A program made the position numbers and the translations under genes. The notes beneath the pieces are model-generated. The model searched no databases, had not been told where the DNA came from, and worked only from the letters and a program-made list of their open reading frames with translations. A stretch of 64,000 nucleotides of DNA from Cellulomonas sp. SG140 (GTDB lineage: Bacteria > Actinomycetota > Actinomycetes > Actinomycetales > Cellulomonadaceae). The stretch is taken from assembly GCF_025770785.1 (NCBI RefSeq), contig NZ_JANZLA010000002.1, positions 205,688 through 269,687 of the forward strand. The letters run 5' to 3'. This document shows positions 53,074-64,000 of the stretch, piece after piece (the first letter of the stretch is position 1; every line of letters begins with the position of its first letter).

Positions 53074-54888
53074 ATGCGACTCCCACGCTTCCCCCGACGC
53101 TCCCGGCGGTGGTGGCTGCACGCGAGCGTGCTCGTGCTGCTCGACGTGCTCGTCGCGGTGGTCGTCGGGGTGACCACCGCCTCCGTGCACGGGTCGTTCG
53201 GCCCGCACGAGGCGCGGTACGAGGTCACCACCGACTCGACCGTCACCATCGACGTCGGTCCGCTCGGCAGGCTGCTGGTGCGCTCACCGTTGCCGCTGAC
53301 GCTCGGCGTGCGGGCGACGGTCGAGGAGATCCCCGACACGCTGACCTCGGTGGACCCCGCGACCACGCTGGCGGCACTGAGCGGGGACCTGCAGTCCTAC
53401 GTCCAGTTCTTCAGCGCACCGCAGTCCACGGTCCACGACGTCACGCTGGCGCTGATCGCCGACGCGGCGGTGCGTGCGGCGGTGACGGCGCTGCTCCTCG
53501 CCGGCCTGTGGTTCCTCGGTCGGTGGCTGCTGGGCCCGGCTCGGCGCGCCGAGCTGGCGACCGCGCTGCGGGTCCACCGGCGCCTGGTCGTCGCCGTGGT
53601 GGCCGGGGTCGTCGTGTGCGGCACGGTGCTCACGTCGAGCACCGGGCCGACCCCGAGCCGCTCGACCGCGGCGATCTCGCCCGTGTTCAACGGCACCCCG
53701 CTGCAGGGCGCCCGCGTCACCGGTCGGCTCGGTGGCGTGATCGACACCTACGGCGGCTACGTCCTGTCCGCGGTGCGTGAGAACGACGCGTTCTACCAGG
53801 CTGCCGACCAGGCGCTCGTCGCCGCGTGGGCCTCCAGGCCTGCCGATCCCGTCGTCTGGTCCCGGCCCGCCCCGACCGCGACCCCCACCGCCACCCCGTC
53901 CCTGTCCGCGGCGGGCTCGACCGCAGGGGCCACCGGCGCGCCGACGGGGCTCGCGCCGCAGGCGACCGGTCTCGCACCACAGGCCGCCGGCCTGGCCGCC
54001 GCCTCCGCGTCGCCGACGTCCGCGGGCGGCTCGCCCAGCCCGTCGCCGACCCGCGCCCAGGCGAAGCTGGTCACCGTCGTGGTGGTCTCCGACCTGCACT
54101 GCAACGTCGGCATGGCGTCCCTGATGCACTCAGCGATCACCTTGTCGCGGGCCTCGCTCGTCCTCGATGCGGGGGACACGACGCTCGACGGCACACCGGT
54201 GGAGCAGTACTGCGACACCACGTTCGCGCGTGCCGTACCGGCCGGTGTCGCCCTGGTGACGTCGCCGGGGAACCACGACTCGGACACCACGAGCAAGCGG
54301 TACGCCCGTTCGGGCGCCACGGTGCTCGCGGGCTCGGTCGTGACGGTCGACGGCATCCGGATCCTCGGCGACCACGACCCGAGCCAGACCCGGGTCGGTG
54401 GCGGCACCACCTCCGTGGCCGGCGAGACCGTCGACTCCGCCGGTGCGCGGCTCGCCGACGTCGCCTGTGCGGACAAGACCGGCGTCGACCTCCTGCTGAT
54501 CCACAACCCCCCGGTCGGCCAGGAAGCGCTGGACCGCGGCTGCGTGCCGGCGCAGATCTCCGGGCACTACCACGTACGCACCGATCCCGAGGTGGTCGGC
54601 GAGGGGGTGCGGTACATCAGCAGCACGACGGCCGGCGCCCAGGTCAACCAGCCGACGATCGGACCGCTGCACGGGGTGGCCGAATTGACGGTGCTGCGCT
54701 GGGACACCGAGACCCGCAGGTTCGTGGACTACCGCGTGATCGCCGTGCACCCGGACCGGACGGTCACCGTCGGTGCCGCGCAGCCGTGGCCGGTGCTGCC
54801 GCGAGCACCGTCGTCCGCCGCCGCGCCGTCGCCCGGTCCCGGACCGACCGTGGCGGGCGGCTCGGTGCCGGCGACCGCAGCACCGTGA
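53074..54888 (+). CDS. membrane-anchored metallophosphoesterase
   Basis: A 604-residue protein. Three hydrophobic segments (about residues 15-37, 132-155 and 168-187) precede a P/T/A/S-rich linker that contains the short repeat G-L-A-P-Q-A twice. The catalytic domain (about 330-570) has S-D-L-H-C-N, D-A-G-D-T, G-N-H-D, the histidine in I-H-N-P-P and G-H-Y-H, the full set of calcineurin-like metal ligands. The domain is probably outside the cell because it follows the third span and an extracellular-type linker. A second low-complexity tail ends the protein. The substrate is unknown. Confidence 0.87.
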   Translation: MRLPRFPRRSRRWWLHASVLVLLDVLVAVVVGVTTASVHGSFGPHEARYEVTTDSTVTIDVGPLGRLLVRSPLPLTLGVRATVEEIPDTLTSVDPATTLAALSGDLQSYVQFFSAPQSTVHDVTLALIADAAVRAAVTALLLAGLWFLGRWLLGPARRAELATALRVHRRLVVAVVAGVVVCGTVLTSSTGPTPSRSTAAISPVFNGTPLQGARVTGRLGGVIDTYGGYVLSAVRENDAFYQAADQALVAAWASRPADPVVWSRPAPTATPTATPSLSAAGSTAGATGAPTGLAPQATGLAPQAAGLAAASASPTSAGGSPSPSPTRAQAKLVTVVVVSDLHCNVGMASLMHSAITLSRASLVLDAGDTTLDGTPVEQYCDTTFARAVPAGVALVTSPGNHDSDTTSKRYARSGATVLAGSVVTVDGIRILGDHDPSQTRVGGGTTSVAGETVDSAGARLADVACADKTGVDLLLIHNPPVGQEALDRGCVPAQISGHYHVRTDPEVVGEGVRYISSTTAGAQVNQPTIGPLHGVAELTVLRWDTETRRFVDYRVIAVHPDRTVTVGAAQPWPVLPRAPSSAAAPSPGPGPTVAGGSVPATAAP

Positions 54889-54925
54889 GGTCGGCATCCC
54901 GCCCGGCACCGGCCGGCGCGGCCCC

Positions 54926-54931
54926 TACGCT
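54926..54931 (+). promoter_or_regulatory. -10 box for leaderless dtxR-type gene
   Basis: TACGCT lies 7 nt before GTG 54939. Confidence 0.6.
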
Positions 54932-54938
54932 GGACGTC

Positions 54939-55610
54939 GTGAGCCGGTCCCCACAGTCGCTGACGGCCGTCAGCCAGGACTACCTCAAGGTGATCTGGTC
55001 CGCCCAGGAGTGGTCGGACGCGCCCGTCACCACCAAGGCCCTCGCCGCGCGCCTGGGCGTCGGCGCGTCGACGGTCTCGGAGACCGTCCGACGGCTGGCC
55101 GACGCCGGTCTGGTGACGCACGAGCCCTACGGCGCGGTGGGGCTGACGGCCGAGGGTCGGGCGCACGCGCTCGCGATGGTCCGGCGGCACCGCCTCCTGG
55201 AGACGCTCCTCGTCGCCCATCTGGGCTACGGCTGGGACGAGGTGCACGACGAGGCCGAGGTGCTCGAGCACGCCGTCTCGGACACGTTCGTCGAACGCAT
55301 CGCGGCTCATCTCGGTCATCCGACCCGAGACCCGCACGGCGATCCGATCCCCGGGCCCGACGGGTCGATGGACGTGCCGGCCGCCAGGACGCTCTGGGAC
55401 GTGGAGCCGGGGGAGTGGCGGGTGGTCCGCATCTCCGACGCCGACCCGGAGCTGCTCCGCTACCTCGCTGCCCGCGGGCTGGGTCTCGACGTTCCGGTCA
55501 GCGTGACGCGGCACTCCGTCGCCGGCGTCGTGTCCGCGCGCGTCGGTGACCAGGAGCAGGTCGACCTCGGCGAGGGTGCCGCATCGGCGATCTGGGTCGG
55601 GACCCCGTGA
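54939..55610 (+). CDS. DtxR/MntR-family metal-dependent regulator
   Basis: A 223-residue repressor. The winged helix (about residues 8-72) has S-Q-D-Y-L-K-V-I-W and L-A-A-R-L-G-V-G-A-S-T-V-S-E-T-V-R-R-L, the dimerisation/metal domain follows with R-R-H-R-L-L-E-T-L-L and H-D-E-A-E-V-L-E-H, and the C-terminus forms an SH3-like FeoA domain. The histidine and glutamate ligands match the primary Mn/Fe site. Manganese control is more likely than iron because the pattern resembles MntR-type actinobacterial proteins, but this is not certain. GTG 54939 is the leaderless start. Confidence 0.88.
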   Translation: MSRSPQSLTAVSQDYLKVIWSAQEWSDAPVTTKALAARLGVGASTVSETVRRLADAGLVTHEPYGAVGLTAEGRAHALAMVRRHRLLETLLVAHLGYGWDEVHDEAEVLEHAVSDTFVERIAAHLGHPTRDPHGDPIPGPDGSMDVPAARTLWDVEPGEWRVVRISDADPELLRYLAARGLGLDVPVSVTRHSVAGVVSARVGDQEQVDLGEGAASAIWVGTP

Positions 55611-55626
55611 CGGCTGACGTGTCGTC

Positions 55627-55638
55627 CTGACGCGTCAG
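55627..55638. terminator. 12-bp palindrome between convergent genes
   Basis: CTGACGCGTCAG spans the end of the HerA-like gene, including its stop codon, and could form a small bidirectional terminator stem. Confidence 0.3.
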
Positions 55639-57383
55639 CGTCTGCGCAGCGTGCCGAGCAGCGTCCGGGTCAGCTCGCGTCCCAGCTGCGTGCCGGCCGA
55701 TCGCAGGAACGAGTCCAGCGGGTCCCCCGCCCGGGACCTCGCCCTGGGGCGGTACGACGAGCGGGCGTCGCGCTCCGCCTCGCGCCGCGCGGCCACGGCG
55801 TCCTTCTCCTGCTGCGCGGCCTCCTGCTGGGCTGCGACCCGCGCCGCCGCTTCCTGCGCCCGCGCGGTGAGCAGCTCGTACGCCGACTGCCGGTCGACCG
55901 GCGTGCCGTAGCGCGGGGCGAGGGGAGACGCCGCGACCGCACCGAGCACGGCGGCGTCCGGTGCGGCACCCATCGACGCCTGCGGCGCCCGCAGCCGGGT
56001 CCACGCGACGGGCGTCGGGGCGCCGCCCTCCCCGAGCACGGTGACGATCGCCTCGCCGGTGCCCAGCTGCGTGAGCACCTGCTCGAGGTCGTACGACGAC
56101 GAGGGGTAGGTGCGAGCCGCCGCGCGCAGCGCTGCCGCGTCCTCGGGCGTGAAGGCGCGCAGAGCGTGCTGGACCCGGCTCCCGAGCTGACCGAGCACGT
56201 CGGCCGGCACGTCCTTGGGGCTCTGCGTGACGAAGACGATGCCCACGCCCTTGGACCGGATCAGCCGCACGGTCCGGACCACCTGGTCGAGGAGCTGCGG
56301 CGAGGCGTCGTCGAACAGCAGGTGCGCCTCGTCGAAGAAGAAGACCAGCCGCGGCTTCTCCGGGTCTCCGACCTCGGGGAGCACCTCGAACAGCTCGGCG
56401 AGCAGCCACATGAGGAACGTGGAGAACAGGGCCGGCCGGTCCTGCACACCGGGCAGCTCGAGGGCCGACACGACGCCGCGTCCGTCGGGAGCCGTGCGCA
56501 GCAGGTCCGTGACCGCGAAGGCGGGCTCGCCGAAGAACGCCGCGGCCCCCTGCGACTCGAGCGTGATTAGCTCGCGCAGGATCACCCCCGCGGTCGCCGC
56601 CGACAGGCCGCCGATCGCCCTGAGCTCGGCCTTGCCGTCGTCGGAGGTGAGGAACTGGACCGTCGCGCGCAGGTCGGCCAGGTCGAGCAGCGCCAGTCCC
56701 TGGGTGTCCGCCCAGTGGAAGACCAGGCCGAGGCTCGACTCCTGCGTCTGGTTCAGCCCGAGCACCTTCGCCAGCAGCAGCGGGCCGAACTCGCTGACGG
56801 TGGTGCGGATCGGGACACCCGTGCCGGTCCCGCCCAGCGTGAACAGCTCCACCGGGAAGGACGCGGGCGTCCAGTCCTGCCCGATCGCGCGCGTGCGCTC
56901 CAGCAGCGTGTCGTTCGGGGTGCCGGGCACCGTCAGACCGGTGAGGTCACCCTTGATGTCCGCGACCAGGACAGGAACACCGGCGGCGGAGAGGGACTCG
57001 GCCATCAGCTGCAGCGTGCGGGTCTTCCCGGTGCCGGTCGCACCGGCCACCAGGGCGTGCCTGTTCAGCATGCCGAGCGGGATGCGGACCTGGGCCGCCG
57101 GGTCCGGAGAGCCGTCCTGCAGCAGCGCGCCCAGGGCGAGCGCCGGACCGGTGAAGGAGTAGCCGGCGGCGACCTGGTCGGCCAGGGCGGACGACGCGGG
57201 GGCAGGGGTGGTCGTGCGCCCGGCGGACACCTGCGCCGCGGCCAGCGCCGCAGCCGCCGCAGCGGCCTCCGCCTCCGCTGCCTGTGCCTTGGCCTTCGCG
57301 GCATCGGCGGCGGCGCGTGCCGCCTCGGCCTGCAGCTGCGCGAGCCGTACGGGGTCGACCTGGTCACCCGTCTGCGACGACAT
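55635..57383 (-). CDS. HerA-like ATPase (DUF853 family)
   Basis: A 582-residue AAA/FtsK-HerA superfamily ATPase. An alanine-rich coiled coil occupies residues 10-50. Walker A is G-A-T-G-T-G-K-T near 118, Walker B L-V-F-F-F-D-E-A-H-L-L-F near 350, and V-T-Q-S-P-K-D-V-P-A-D-V-L-G-Q-L-G-S-R-V-Q-H-A-L-R is the arginine-containing region. A second coiled coil lies near the C-terminus. DUF853 proteins are widespread; a DNA-translocating role is inferred. TAGACT lies 7 nt before the ATG (leaderless). No NurA-type nuclease gene is adjacent. Confidence 0.88.
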   Translation of the reverse strand: MSSQTGDQVDPVRLAQLQAEAARAAADAAKAKAQAAEAEAAAAAAALAAAQVSAGRTTTPAPASSALADQVAAGYSFTGPALALGALLQDGSPDPAAQVRIPLGMLNRHALVAGATGTGKTRTLQLMAESLSAAGVPVLVADIKGDLTGLTVPGTPNDTLLERTRAIGQDWTPASFPVELFTLGGTGTGVPIRTTVSEFGPLLLAKVLGLNQTQESSLGLVFHWADTQGLALLDLADLRATVQFLTSDDGKAELRAIGGLSAATAGVILRELITLESQGAAAFFGEPAFAVTDLLRTAPDGRGVVSALELPGVQDRPALFSTFLMWLLAELFEVLPEVGDPEKPRLVFFFDEAHLLFDDASPQLLDQVVRTVRLIRSKGVGIVFVTQSPKDVPADVLGQLGSRVQHALRAFTPEDAAALRAAARTYPSSSYDLEQVLTQLGTGEAIVTVLGEGGAPTPVAWTRLRAPQASMGAAPDAAVLGAVAASPLAPRYGTPVDRQSAYELLTARAQEAAARVAAQQEAAQQEKDAVAARREAERDARSSYRPRARSRAGDPLDSFLRSAGTQLGRELTRTLLGTLRRR

Positions 57384-57390
57384 CTTCGAG

Positions 57391-57396
57391 AGTCTA
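57391..57396 (-). promoter_or_regulatory. -10 box for leaderless herA-like gene
   Basis: TAGACT on the minus strand, 7 nt before the ATG at 57383. Confidence 0.6.
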
Positions 57397-57459
57397 GGAA
57401 GGACCGTCGGTCGCCGACCAGGGGAGCCGTCGCCGTCCGAGGTCCCGGCCCCCCGCCGG

Positions 57460-57465
57460 TAAACT
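57460..57465 (+). promoter_or_regulatory. -10 box for leaderless leuS
   Basis: TAAACT lies 7 nt before GTG 57473. Confidence 0.6.
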
Positions 57466-57472
57466 CGCCCAG

Positions 57473-60403
57473 GTGACGTCGCAGGAGATCAGCGCCCCCC
57501 GACCGGCCGCGACCCCCGACGAGGTGCCCTACCGCTACACCCCGTCCCTCGCCGCGAAGATCGAGGCGCGCTGGCAGGACGAGTGGGACCGCCGCGGGAC
57601 GTTCTTCACCCCGAACCCCACCGGTCACCTCACCGACGGCGCGGGCCGCCACGCCGAGCCGGGTCGGCGCCCGTTCTTCGTCATGGACATGTTCCCGTAC
57701 CCGTCCGGGGCGGGTCTGCACGTCGGCCACCCGCTCGGGTACATCGCCACGGACGTCGTCGGCCGCTTCCGCCGGATGCAGGGCGACAACGTGCTGCACG
57801 CGCTGGGTTTCGACGCCTTCGGCCTGCCTGCCGAGCAGTACGCGGTGCAGACGGGGCAGCACCCGCGCGTCACCACCGAGGCGAACATCGCGATCATGCA
57901 GCGCCAGCTGCGGCGGCTGGGCCTGGCGCACGACCCGCGGCGGTCGTTCGCGACGATCGACCCCGAGTACATGCGCTGGACCCAGTGGATCTTCCTGGCG
58001 ATCTACAACTCCTGGTACGACGAGTCCGCGCCGAACGCGGACGGCGGCCTGGGTCGTGCCCGACCCGTCGCGGACCTGGAGGCCGAGCTGGCGTCCGGCG
58101 CGCGGCCCGTGCCCGACGGCGTGCCCGGTGTAGCGGCCGGTGCCGCATGGGCCGACCTCGACGACCCGGCCCGCCGCCGAGTCGTCGACGCGCACCGTCT
58201 GGCCTACCTCTCGGAGACGCCCGTGAACTGGGCGCCGGGTCTGGGCACCGTGCTGGCCAACGAGGAGGTCACGGCCGACGGCCGCTCCGAGCGCGGCAAC
58301 ATGCCCGTGTTCCAGCGCAGCCTGCGGCAGTGGAACATGCGCATCACGGCCTACGCCGACCGGCTGGCGGACGACCTGGACGCCATCGACTGGCCCGAGA
58401 AGGTCAAGTCGATGCAGCGGCACTGGATCGGCCGGTCCACGGGCGCCCGCGTGCGGTTCGCCGTCGAGGGCGGTGCCGAGCTGGAGGTGTTCACCACCCG
58501 CCCGGACACCTTGTTCGGCGCCACGTTCATGGTGGTCGCGCCCGAGCACCCGCTGCTGGACGAGGTGCCCGCGCAGTGGCCGGACGGCACCCGGTCGGCC
58601 TGGACCGGGGGCTTCGACTCGCCCGCGGCCGCCGTGGCGGCGTACCGCGCCGAGACGGCCGGCCGCACCGCCGTGGAGCGTCAGGCGGACGCAGGTCGCA
58701 AGACGGGCGTGTTCACCGGCCACCTGGCGATCAACCCGGTCAACGGCGAGCCGCTGCCGGTGTTCACCGCCGACTACGTGCTGATGGGCTACGGCACCGG
58801 CGCGATCATGGCCGTGCCCGGCGGCGACGAGCGCGACTACGCCTTCGCGCAGGCCTTCGAGCTGCCGGTCGTCTACACGGTCGCCGCACCGGAGGGCACC
58901 CCCGACGGCGCACGCACCGGCGACGGCGCCGTGATCAACTCGGCCAACGACGCGCTCGACCTCAACGGGCTGGACGTCGTCACCGCCAAGGAGCGGATGA
59001 CCGCGTGGCTCGTCGAGCGCGGGCTGGGGGAGGGCACCACCACCTACCGCCTGCGTGACTGGCTGTTCAGCCGCCAGCGGTACTGGGGCGAGCCGTTCCC
59101 GATCGTCTACGACGAGCACGACCAGCCCGTCGCCCTGCCGACCTCGGCGCTGCCCGTCACCCTGCCCGAGGTGCCGGACTACGCCCCACGCACGTTCGAC
59201 CCGAACGACGCCGAGTCGTCCCCGGAGGCGCCGCTGGGCCGCAACGAGGACTGGGTCAACGTGACCCTCGACCTCGGCGACGGCCCCAAGCAGTACCGGC
59301 GGGACACCAACACGATGCCCAACTGGGCGGGGTCGTGCTGGTACTACCTGCGCTACCTCGACCCCGACTCGGACCAGGTCCTGGTGGACCCCGAGCTGGA
59401 GCGCTACTGGATGGGCCCCGGCCACGGGTCCCAGCCGGAGGGTTCCATCGGCGGCGTCGACCTGTACGTCGGCGGCGTCGAGCACGCCGTGCTGCACCTG
59501 CTGTACGCCCGGTTCTGGCACAAGGTGCTGCACGACCTGGGTCACGTGAGCGCCGGCGAGCCGTTCTACACGCTGTTCAACCAGGGCTACATCCAGGCGT
59601 ACGCCTACACCGACGAGCGGGGCGTGCACGTGCCGGCCGCCGAGGTGGTCGAGGACGCCACGGCGACCACCGGCTACGCCTGGCAGGGCGAGCCCGTCAA
59701 CCGCGAGTACGGGAAGATGGGCAAGTCGCTGAAGAACGTGGTGACGCCCGACGAGATGTACGCCGAGTACGGGGCCGACACCCTGCGCGTGTACGAGATG
59801 TCGATGGGCCCGCTGGACCTGTCGCGCCCGTGGGAGACCCGGGCGGTCGTGGGTGCGCAGCGGTTCCTGCAGCGGCTGTGGCGCAACGTGGTCGACGAGG
59901 CCACCGGTGCGACGGTGGTGAGCGAGGACGAGCCGTCGGTGGAGACGCTGCGCGTGCTGCACCGCACCATCGCCGAGGTCGGCGACGACATGGCGGCGAT
60001 GCGGGTCAACACCGCCATCGCCAAGCTGATCGTCCTCAACAACCACCTCACCACGCTGGACCGGGTGCCTCGGGCCGCCGTCGAGCCGCTCGTGCTGATG
60101 ACGGCCCCGGTGGCCCCTCACATCGCCGAGGAGCTCTGGGACCGGCTCGGTCACGCCGAGTCGCTGACGTACGCACCGTTCCCCGTCGCCGACCCGGCGT
60201 ACCTGGTCGAGGAGTCGGTGACCTGCGTCCTGCAGGTGGCGGGCAAGGTGCGTGGACGGGTCGAGGTGGCGCCGTCGGTGTCCGACGACGAGCTGCGCGA
60301 GCTGGCGCTCGCCGATGCCGGTGTGCAGCGGGCGCTCGACGGCAGGGCGGTGCGCACGGTGGTGGTCCGCGCGCCCAAGCTGGTCAACGTGGTGCCGGCC
60401 TGA
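57473..60403 (+). CDS. leuS: leucyl-tRNA synthetase
   Basis: A 976-residue class I synthetase that charges tRNA-Leu. HVGH is at residues 83-86 in [11 protein letters not shown], and the signature K-M-S-K-S appears as K-M-G-K-S within [11 protein letters not shown], which is usual for actinobacterial LeuS. The editing domain has [11 protein letters not shown] and the aspartate region G-T-G-A-I-M-A-V-P. Two actinobacterial-type insertions lengthen the catalytic half. GTG 57473 is the leaderless start. degV follows 17 bp downstream. Confidence 0.97.
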   Translation: MTSQEISAPRPAATPDEVPYRYTPSLAAKIEARWQDEWDRRGTFFTPNPTGHLTDGAGRHAEPGRRPFFVMDMFPYPSGAGLHVGHPLGYIATDVVGRFRRMQGDNVLHALGFDAFGLPAEQYAVQTGQHPRVTTEANIAIMQRQLRRLGLAHDPRRSFATIDPEYMRWTQWIFLAIYNSWYDESAPNADGGLGRARPVADLEAELASGARPVPDGVPGVAAGAAWADLDDPARRRVVDAHRLAYLSETPVNWAPGLGTVLANEEVTADGRSERGNMPVFQRSLRQWNMRITAYADRLADDLDAIDWPEKVKSMQRHWIGRSTGARVRFAVEGGAELEVFTTRPDTLFGATFMVVAPEHPLLDEVPAQWPDGTRSAWTGGFDSPAAAVAAYRAETAGRTAVERQADAGRKTGVFTGHLAINPVNGEPLPVFTADYVLMGYGTGAIMAVPGGDERDYAFAQAFELPVVYTVAAPEGTPDGARTGDGAVINSANDALDLNGLDVVTAKERMTAWLVERGLGEGTTTYRLRDWLFSRQRYWGEPFPIVYDEHDQPVALPTSALPVTLPEVPDYAPRTFDPNDAESSPEAPLGRNEDWVNVTLDLGDGPKQYRRDTNTMPNWAGSCWYYLRYLDPDSDQVLVDPELERYWMGPGHGSQPEGSIGGVDLYVGGVEHAVLHLLYARFWHKVLHDLGHVSAGEPFYTLFNQGYIQAYAYTDERGVHVPAAEVVEDATATTGYAWQGEPVNREYGKMGKSLKNVVTPDEMYAEYGADTLRVYEMSMGPLDLSRPWETRAVVGAQRFLQRLWRNVVDEATGATVVSEDEPSVETLRVLHRTIAEVGDDMAAMRVNTAIAKLIVLNNHLTTLDRVPRAAVEPLVLMTAPVAPHIAEELWDRLGHAESLTYAPFPVADPAYLVEESVTCVLQVAGKVRGRVEVAPSVSDDELRELALADAGVQRALDGRAVRTVVVRAPKLVNVVPA

Positions 60404-60420
60404 CGCGGTCCGGCACCCCG

Positions 60421-61422
60421 ATGCCACGCCCGCGCTCAGCACGGCTGCAGTCGCACGTCGCCGTCGTGACGGACTCGACCGCGGCGCTGCCCGCCGGTGC
60501 CGCCGAACGCTGGGGTGTGCGGGTGGTGCCGCTCCAGGTGCTGGTGGACGGCGCGCCGCTCGTGGGCACGGATCTGGGCGCGGCGACGATCGCGGCACTC
60601 CAGCGCGGTGCGCGCGTGACCACGTCCCAGCCCTCGGCCGCGGCCTTCGCCGACGCGTACGCCACCGCGGCTTCCGCCGGGGCGACCGCGGTGGTCTCCG
60701 TCCACCTGTCCGGCGAGCTCTCCGGGACGGTGCAGGCGGCCCGGTCCGCGGCGGAGCGGGCACCGCTGCCGGTGCACGTCGTCGACTCCCGGACCGCCGC
60801 GATGGGGCTCGGGTTCGCGGCGCTTGCGGCGGCGTGGGCGGCCGACGGCACGCCGCTGGACGGCGCCCGGGTCGACGGTCCGGCGGCCGAGGACCGGCGC
60901 CGACCGGCCTCCAGGTGGCGCATCCGGCGCGCCGGCGCCTCCGACCCTCGTCCCGTCACGGACGTCGAGGCGGTCGCCCGGGCAGCGCGGACCGCCGCGG
61001 AGTCGTCGAGGGTGTGGTTCCTGGTCGACTCGCTGGAGCACCTGCGGCGCGGTGGTCGGCTCGGCGCGGCCGCGGCCGCCCTCGGGACCGTCCTCGGGCT
61101 GCGGCCGCTGCTGACCGTCGTGGATGGTCGGCTCGTCGTGGCGGAGAAGATCCGCACACGTCGGGCGGCGGTCGAGCGGCTGCTCGCCGTGGCCACGGCC
61201 GATGCGCTCGCTCGTCGCGGCGCACGGGTCGCCGTGCATCATGCCGATCGCGCCGACGTGGCCCAGGACCTCGCGCGTCGGCTCACGGAGGCGACCCGCG
61301 GCACGGTGCGCGAGGTAGTGGTGAGCCCGGCCGGCGCCGTGCTGACGGCGCACGTGGGCCCGGGGCTGCTGGCCGTGGTCGTCTCGGACGGCGCTGCCGA
61401 CGAGGTGTCAGCCCGGCTCTGA
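60421..61422 (+). CDS. DegV-family fatty-acid-binding protein
   Basis: A 333-residue protein of the DegV family, which binds fatty acids and in some bacteria presents them to fatty-acid kinase. The N-terminus has V-V-T-D-S-T-A-A-L-P, then T-S-Q-P-S, H-L-S-G-E-L-S-G-T, V-V-D-S-R and later F-L-V-D-S-L-E-H-L-R-R-G-G-R-L-G. Between G-L-G-F-A and the last motif there is an extra basic stretch of about 35 residues (148-180), longer than usual. It is probably cotranscribed with leuS. Confidence 0.9.
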   Translation: MPRPRSARLQSHVAVVTDSTAALPAGAAERWGVRVVPLQVLVDGAPLVGTDLGAATIAALQRGARVTTSQPSAAAFADAYATAASAGATAVVSVHLSGELSGTVQAARSAAERAPLPVHVVDSRTAAMGLGFAALAAAWAADGTPLDGARVDGPAAEDRRRPASRWRIRRAGASDPRPVTDVEAVARAARTAAESSRVWFLVDSLEHLRRGGRLGAAAAALGTVLGLRPLLTVVDGRLVVAEKIRTRRAAVERLLAVATADALARRGARVAVHHADRADVAQDLARRLTEATRGTVREVVVSPAGAVLTAHVGPGLLAVVVSDGAADEVSARL

Positions 61423-61503
61423 CGAGCCGTCCCCAGCCCGTGGCTCAGTGCGGACGATCGGGCTGCCGCTCCGACGCTCGTCGGGGCGGCAGGACCTCAC
61501 GCC

Positions 61504-61509
61504 TAGCGT
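61504..61509 (+). promoter_or_regulatory. -10 box for leaderless comEA
   Basis: TAGCGT lies 7 nt before GTG 61517. Confidence 0.55.
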
Positions 61510-61516
61510 CCCCGGC

Positions 61517-62430
61517 GTGTTCCGTGCCGACGCCAGCGCCGCCCGCCGTCGGCTCGACCGACTGACCCACCCGGCAGCGGCCCACCAGCCGGCAGCGGAT
61601 CCGCCGCCCACCGACCGACCGCCGGCGGACCGACCGCTGCCCGAGCGACCGGTGGCGGACCGACCAGTGGCTGACGAGCCCCTCGCGGCGCCCGTGTCGC
61701 CGCCGACTCTCGGCGCCGGAGGGTGGGTCCCGACCGCCGTGCGGGCAGCGGCGCTCGACTACCAGGACTCGTACGGGGTCGCGACCGACCTCGGCGTCGG
61801 GGACGAGCCCCCGCAGCGGGTGCGCTGGAGCGTGCCGTGGCGGCTGGCGGCCTCGGCGGCGACCACGGTCGCGCTCGTCGTCGGCGCCACCCTGATCCGG
61901 GCGTCCGCTCTCGCACCGGGGGACCCGGTGGAGCTGCCCACGCCGGCGCCCGCCACCGTGTCGAGCTCCACCACGGGACTCGCGACACCCGCGTCCCCGT
62001 CCTCGACGGACGCCGCTCAGCTCGTCATCCACGTCGTCGGAGCCGTGGCCCGGCCCGGCGTGGTCCGGCTGCGGCCGGGAGCGCGGGTGCAGGACGCCAT
62101 CGAGGCGGCCGGTGGTGCGGCCGGCGACGCGAACCTCGCGGCAGTGAACCTGGCGCGGCCGGTGACCGACGGCGAGCAGCTCGTCGTACCCGGACCCGGC
62201 CAGGCCGCCCAGCCGTCCGCCGAGCCGAGCCCGAGCAGCGCCGGGGCTCGCCTGGACCTCAACACGGCCACGCTGGCCGACCTCGACGCGCTCCCGGGCA
62301 TCGGCCCGGTGCTCGCGCAGCGCATCCTCGACCGGCGTCTGCAGCATCGGTTCGCCTCGGTCGACGAGCTCGGCGAGGTCAGCGGTATCGGCCCGACCCT
62401 GCTGGAGCGGCTCCGACCGATGGTGCGCGT

Positions 62431-62434
<4 letters not shown>
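61517..62434 (+). CDS. comEA: ComEA-family DNA-binding protein
   Basis: A 305-residue membrane-anchored protein. The N-terminal 90 residues are cytoplasmic and include a degenerate P-x-A-D-R-P repeat, followed by a single span (about 115-135), an S/T/P linker, an SLBB domain (V-I-H-V-V-G-A-V-A-R-P-G-V-V) and a helix-hairpin-helix pair (L-D-L-N-T-A...L-P-G-I-G-P-V-L-A). In competent bacteria ComEA binds incoming double-stranded DNA at the outside of the membrane. GTG 61517 is preferred because of its leaderless promoter. The stop overlaps the comEC start (GTGA). Confidence 0.92.

Positions 62435-64000
<1,566 letters not shown>

Noticed and set aside
55635..57383. HerA-like ATPase as part of a defence system (HerA-SIR2 or HerA-DUF4297 type)
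   Set aside because: No effector gene is adjacent; the neighbours are a DtxR regulator and leuS, and DUF853 proteins are usually housekeeping-type singletons.
57065..60763. 1232-codon minus-strand open frame
   Set aside because: It is antisense to leuS; low-complexity composition and no motif.

Overview
This is a very high G+C actinobacterial chromosome segment carrying about 54 protein genes and two tRNAs, packed tightly on both strands. Gene content (narGHJI, F420-dependent LLM oxidoreductases with cofE, a mycothiol-type nitroreductase homologue, paired clpP1/clpP2, WhiB-free but ANTAR-, IclR- and DtxR-containing regulation, and the leuS-degV-comEA-comEC order) fits Micrococcales, most likely a Cellulomonas-like organism; that taxonomic call is inference. 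I see no insertion sequence, phage, integrase, CRISPR array or plasmid function. The last 80 bases are a G/C homopolymer that looks like a read or contig-end artefact and truncates comEC.

Layout. 1-9.8 kb: tRNA-Pro, a GAF-ANTAR regulator, a DEAD-box helicase, an Nramp-related transporter, a GT-C mannosyltransferase, then a sugar-acid module (IclR regulator, KDPG aldolase, KDG kinase, and a convergent glucose dehydrogenase). 10.2-17.2 kb: respiratory nitrate reductase narGHJI with translationally coupled narH/J/I. 17.2-27.6 kb: an accessory stretch of phosphoesterase, a 48-residue acidic protein, a GGDEF-EAL protein, asparaginase, an XRE regulator divergent from an SDR, a DsbA/nitroreductase-like protein, an M20 amidohydrolase, a TetR-SDR operon and tRNA-Gly. 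28.6-33.5 kb: the proteostasis block tig, clpP1, clpP2, clpX with a chorismate mutase overlapping clpX. 33.6-41.3 kb: a Balon/Rv2629-like ribosome factor, a long-chain acyl-CoA ligase, an archaeal-type valS, an esterase and a CGNR regulator. 41.4-46.1 kb: an EamA exporter, F420 genes (LLM oxidoreductase and cofE), YbjQ, and a MarR regulator divergent from an NAD(P)-binding oxidoreductase. 46.1-55.6 kb: ppc, Nudix, an ECF sigma factor with SnoaL-type tail, CYTH, a CatE-like dioxygenase, LLM, a membrane phosphoesterase and a DtxR regulator. 55.6-64 kb: a HerA-like ATPase, leuS, degV, comEA and partial comEC.

How parts work together. The IclR, aldolase and kinase genes form a 2-keto-3-deoxygluconate route whose operator is visible upstream of the aldolase gene. 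NarGHJI lets the cell respire nitrate. Trigger factor, ClpP1P2 and ClpX form a folding and degradation unit. The MarR regulator and the distant CatE-like dioxygenase share the same 16-bp operator (AGTTGA-N4-TCAACT), each placed on a recognisable promoter, which suggests a small scattered catechol/quinone or electrophile-response regulon; this is the most interesting regulatory inference in the window. At least thirteen genes begin 6-7 nt after a TANNNT -10 box with no ribosome binding site, indicating widespread leaderless mRNAs. I found no clearly unprecedented multi-gene system.
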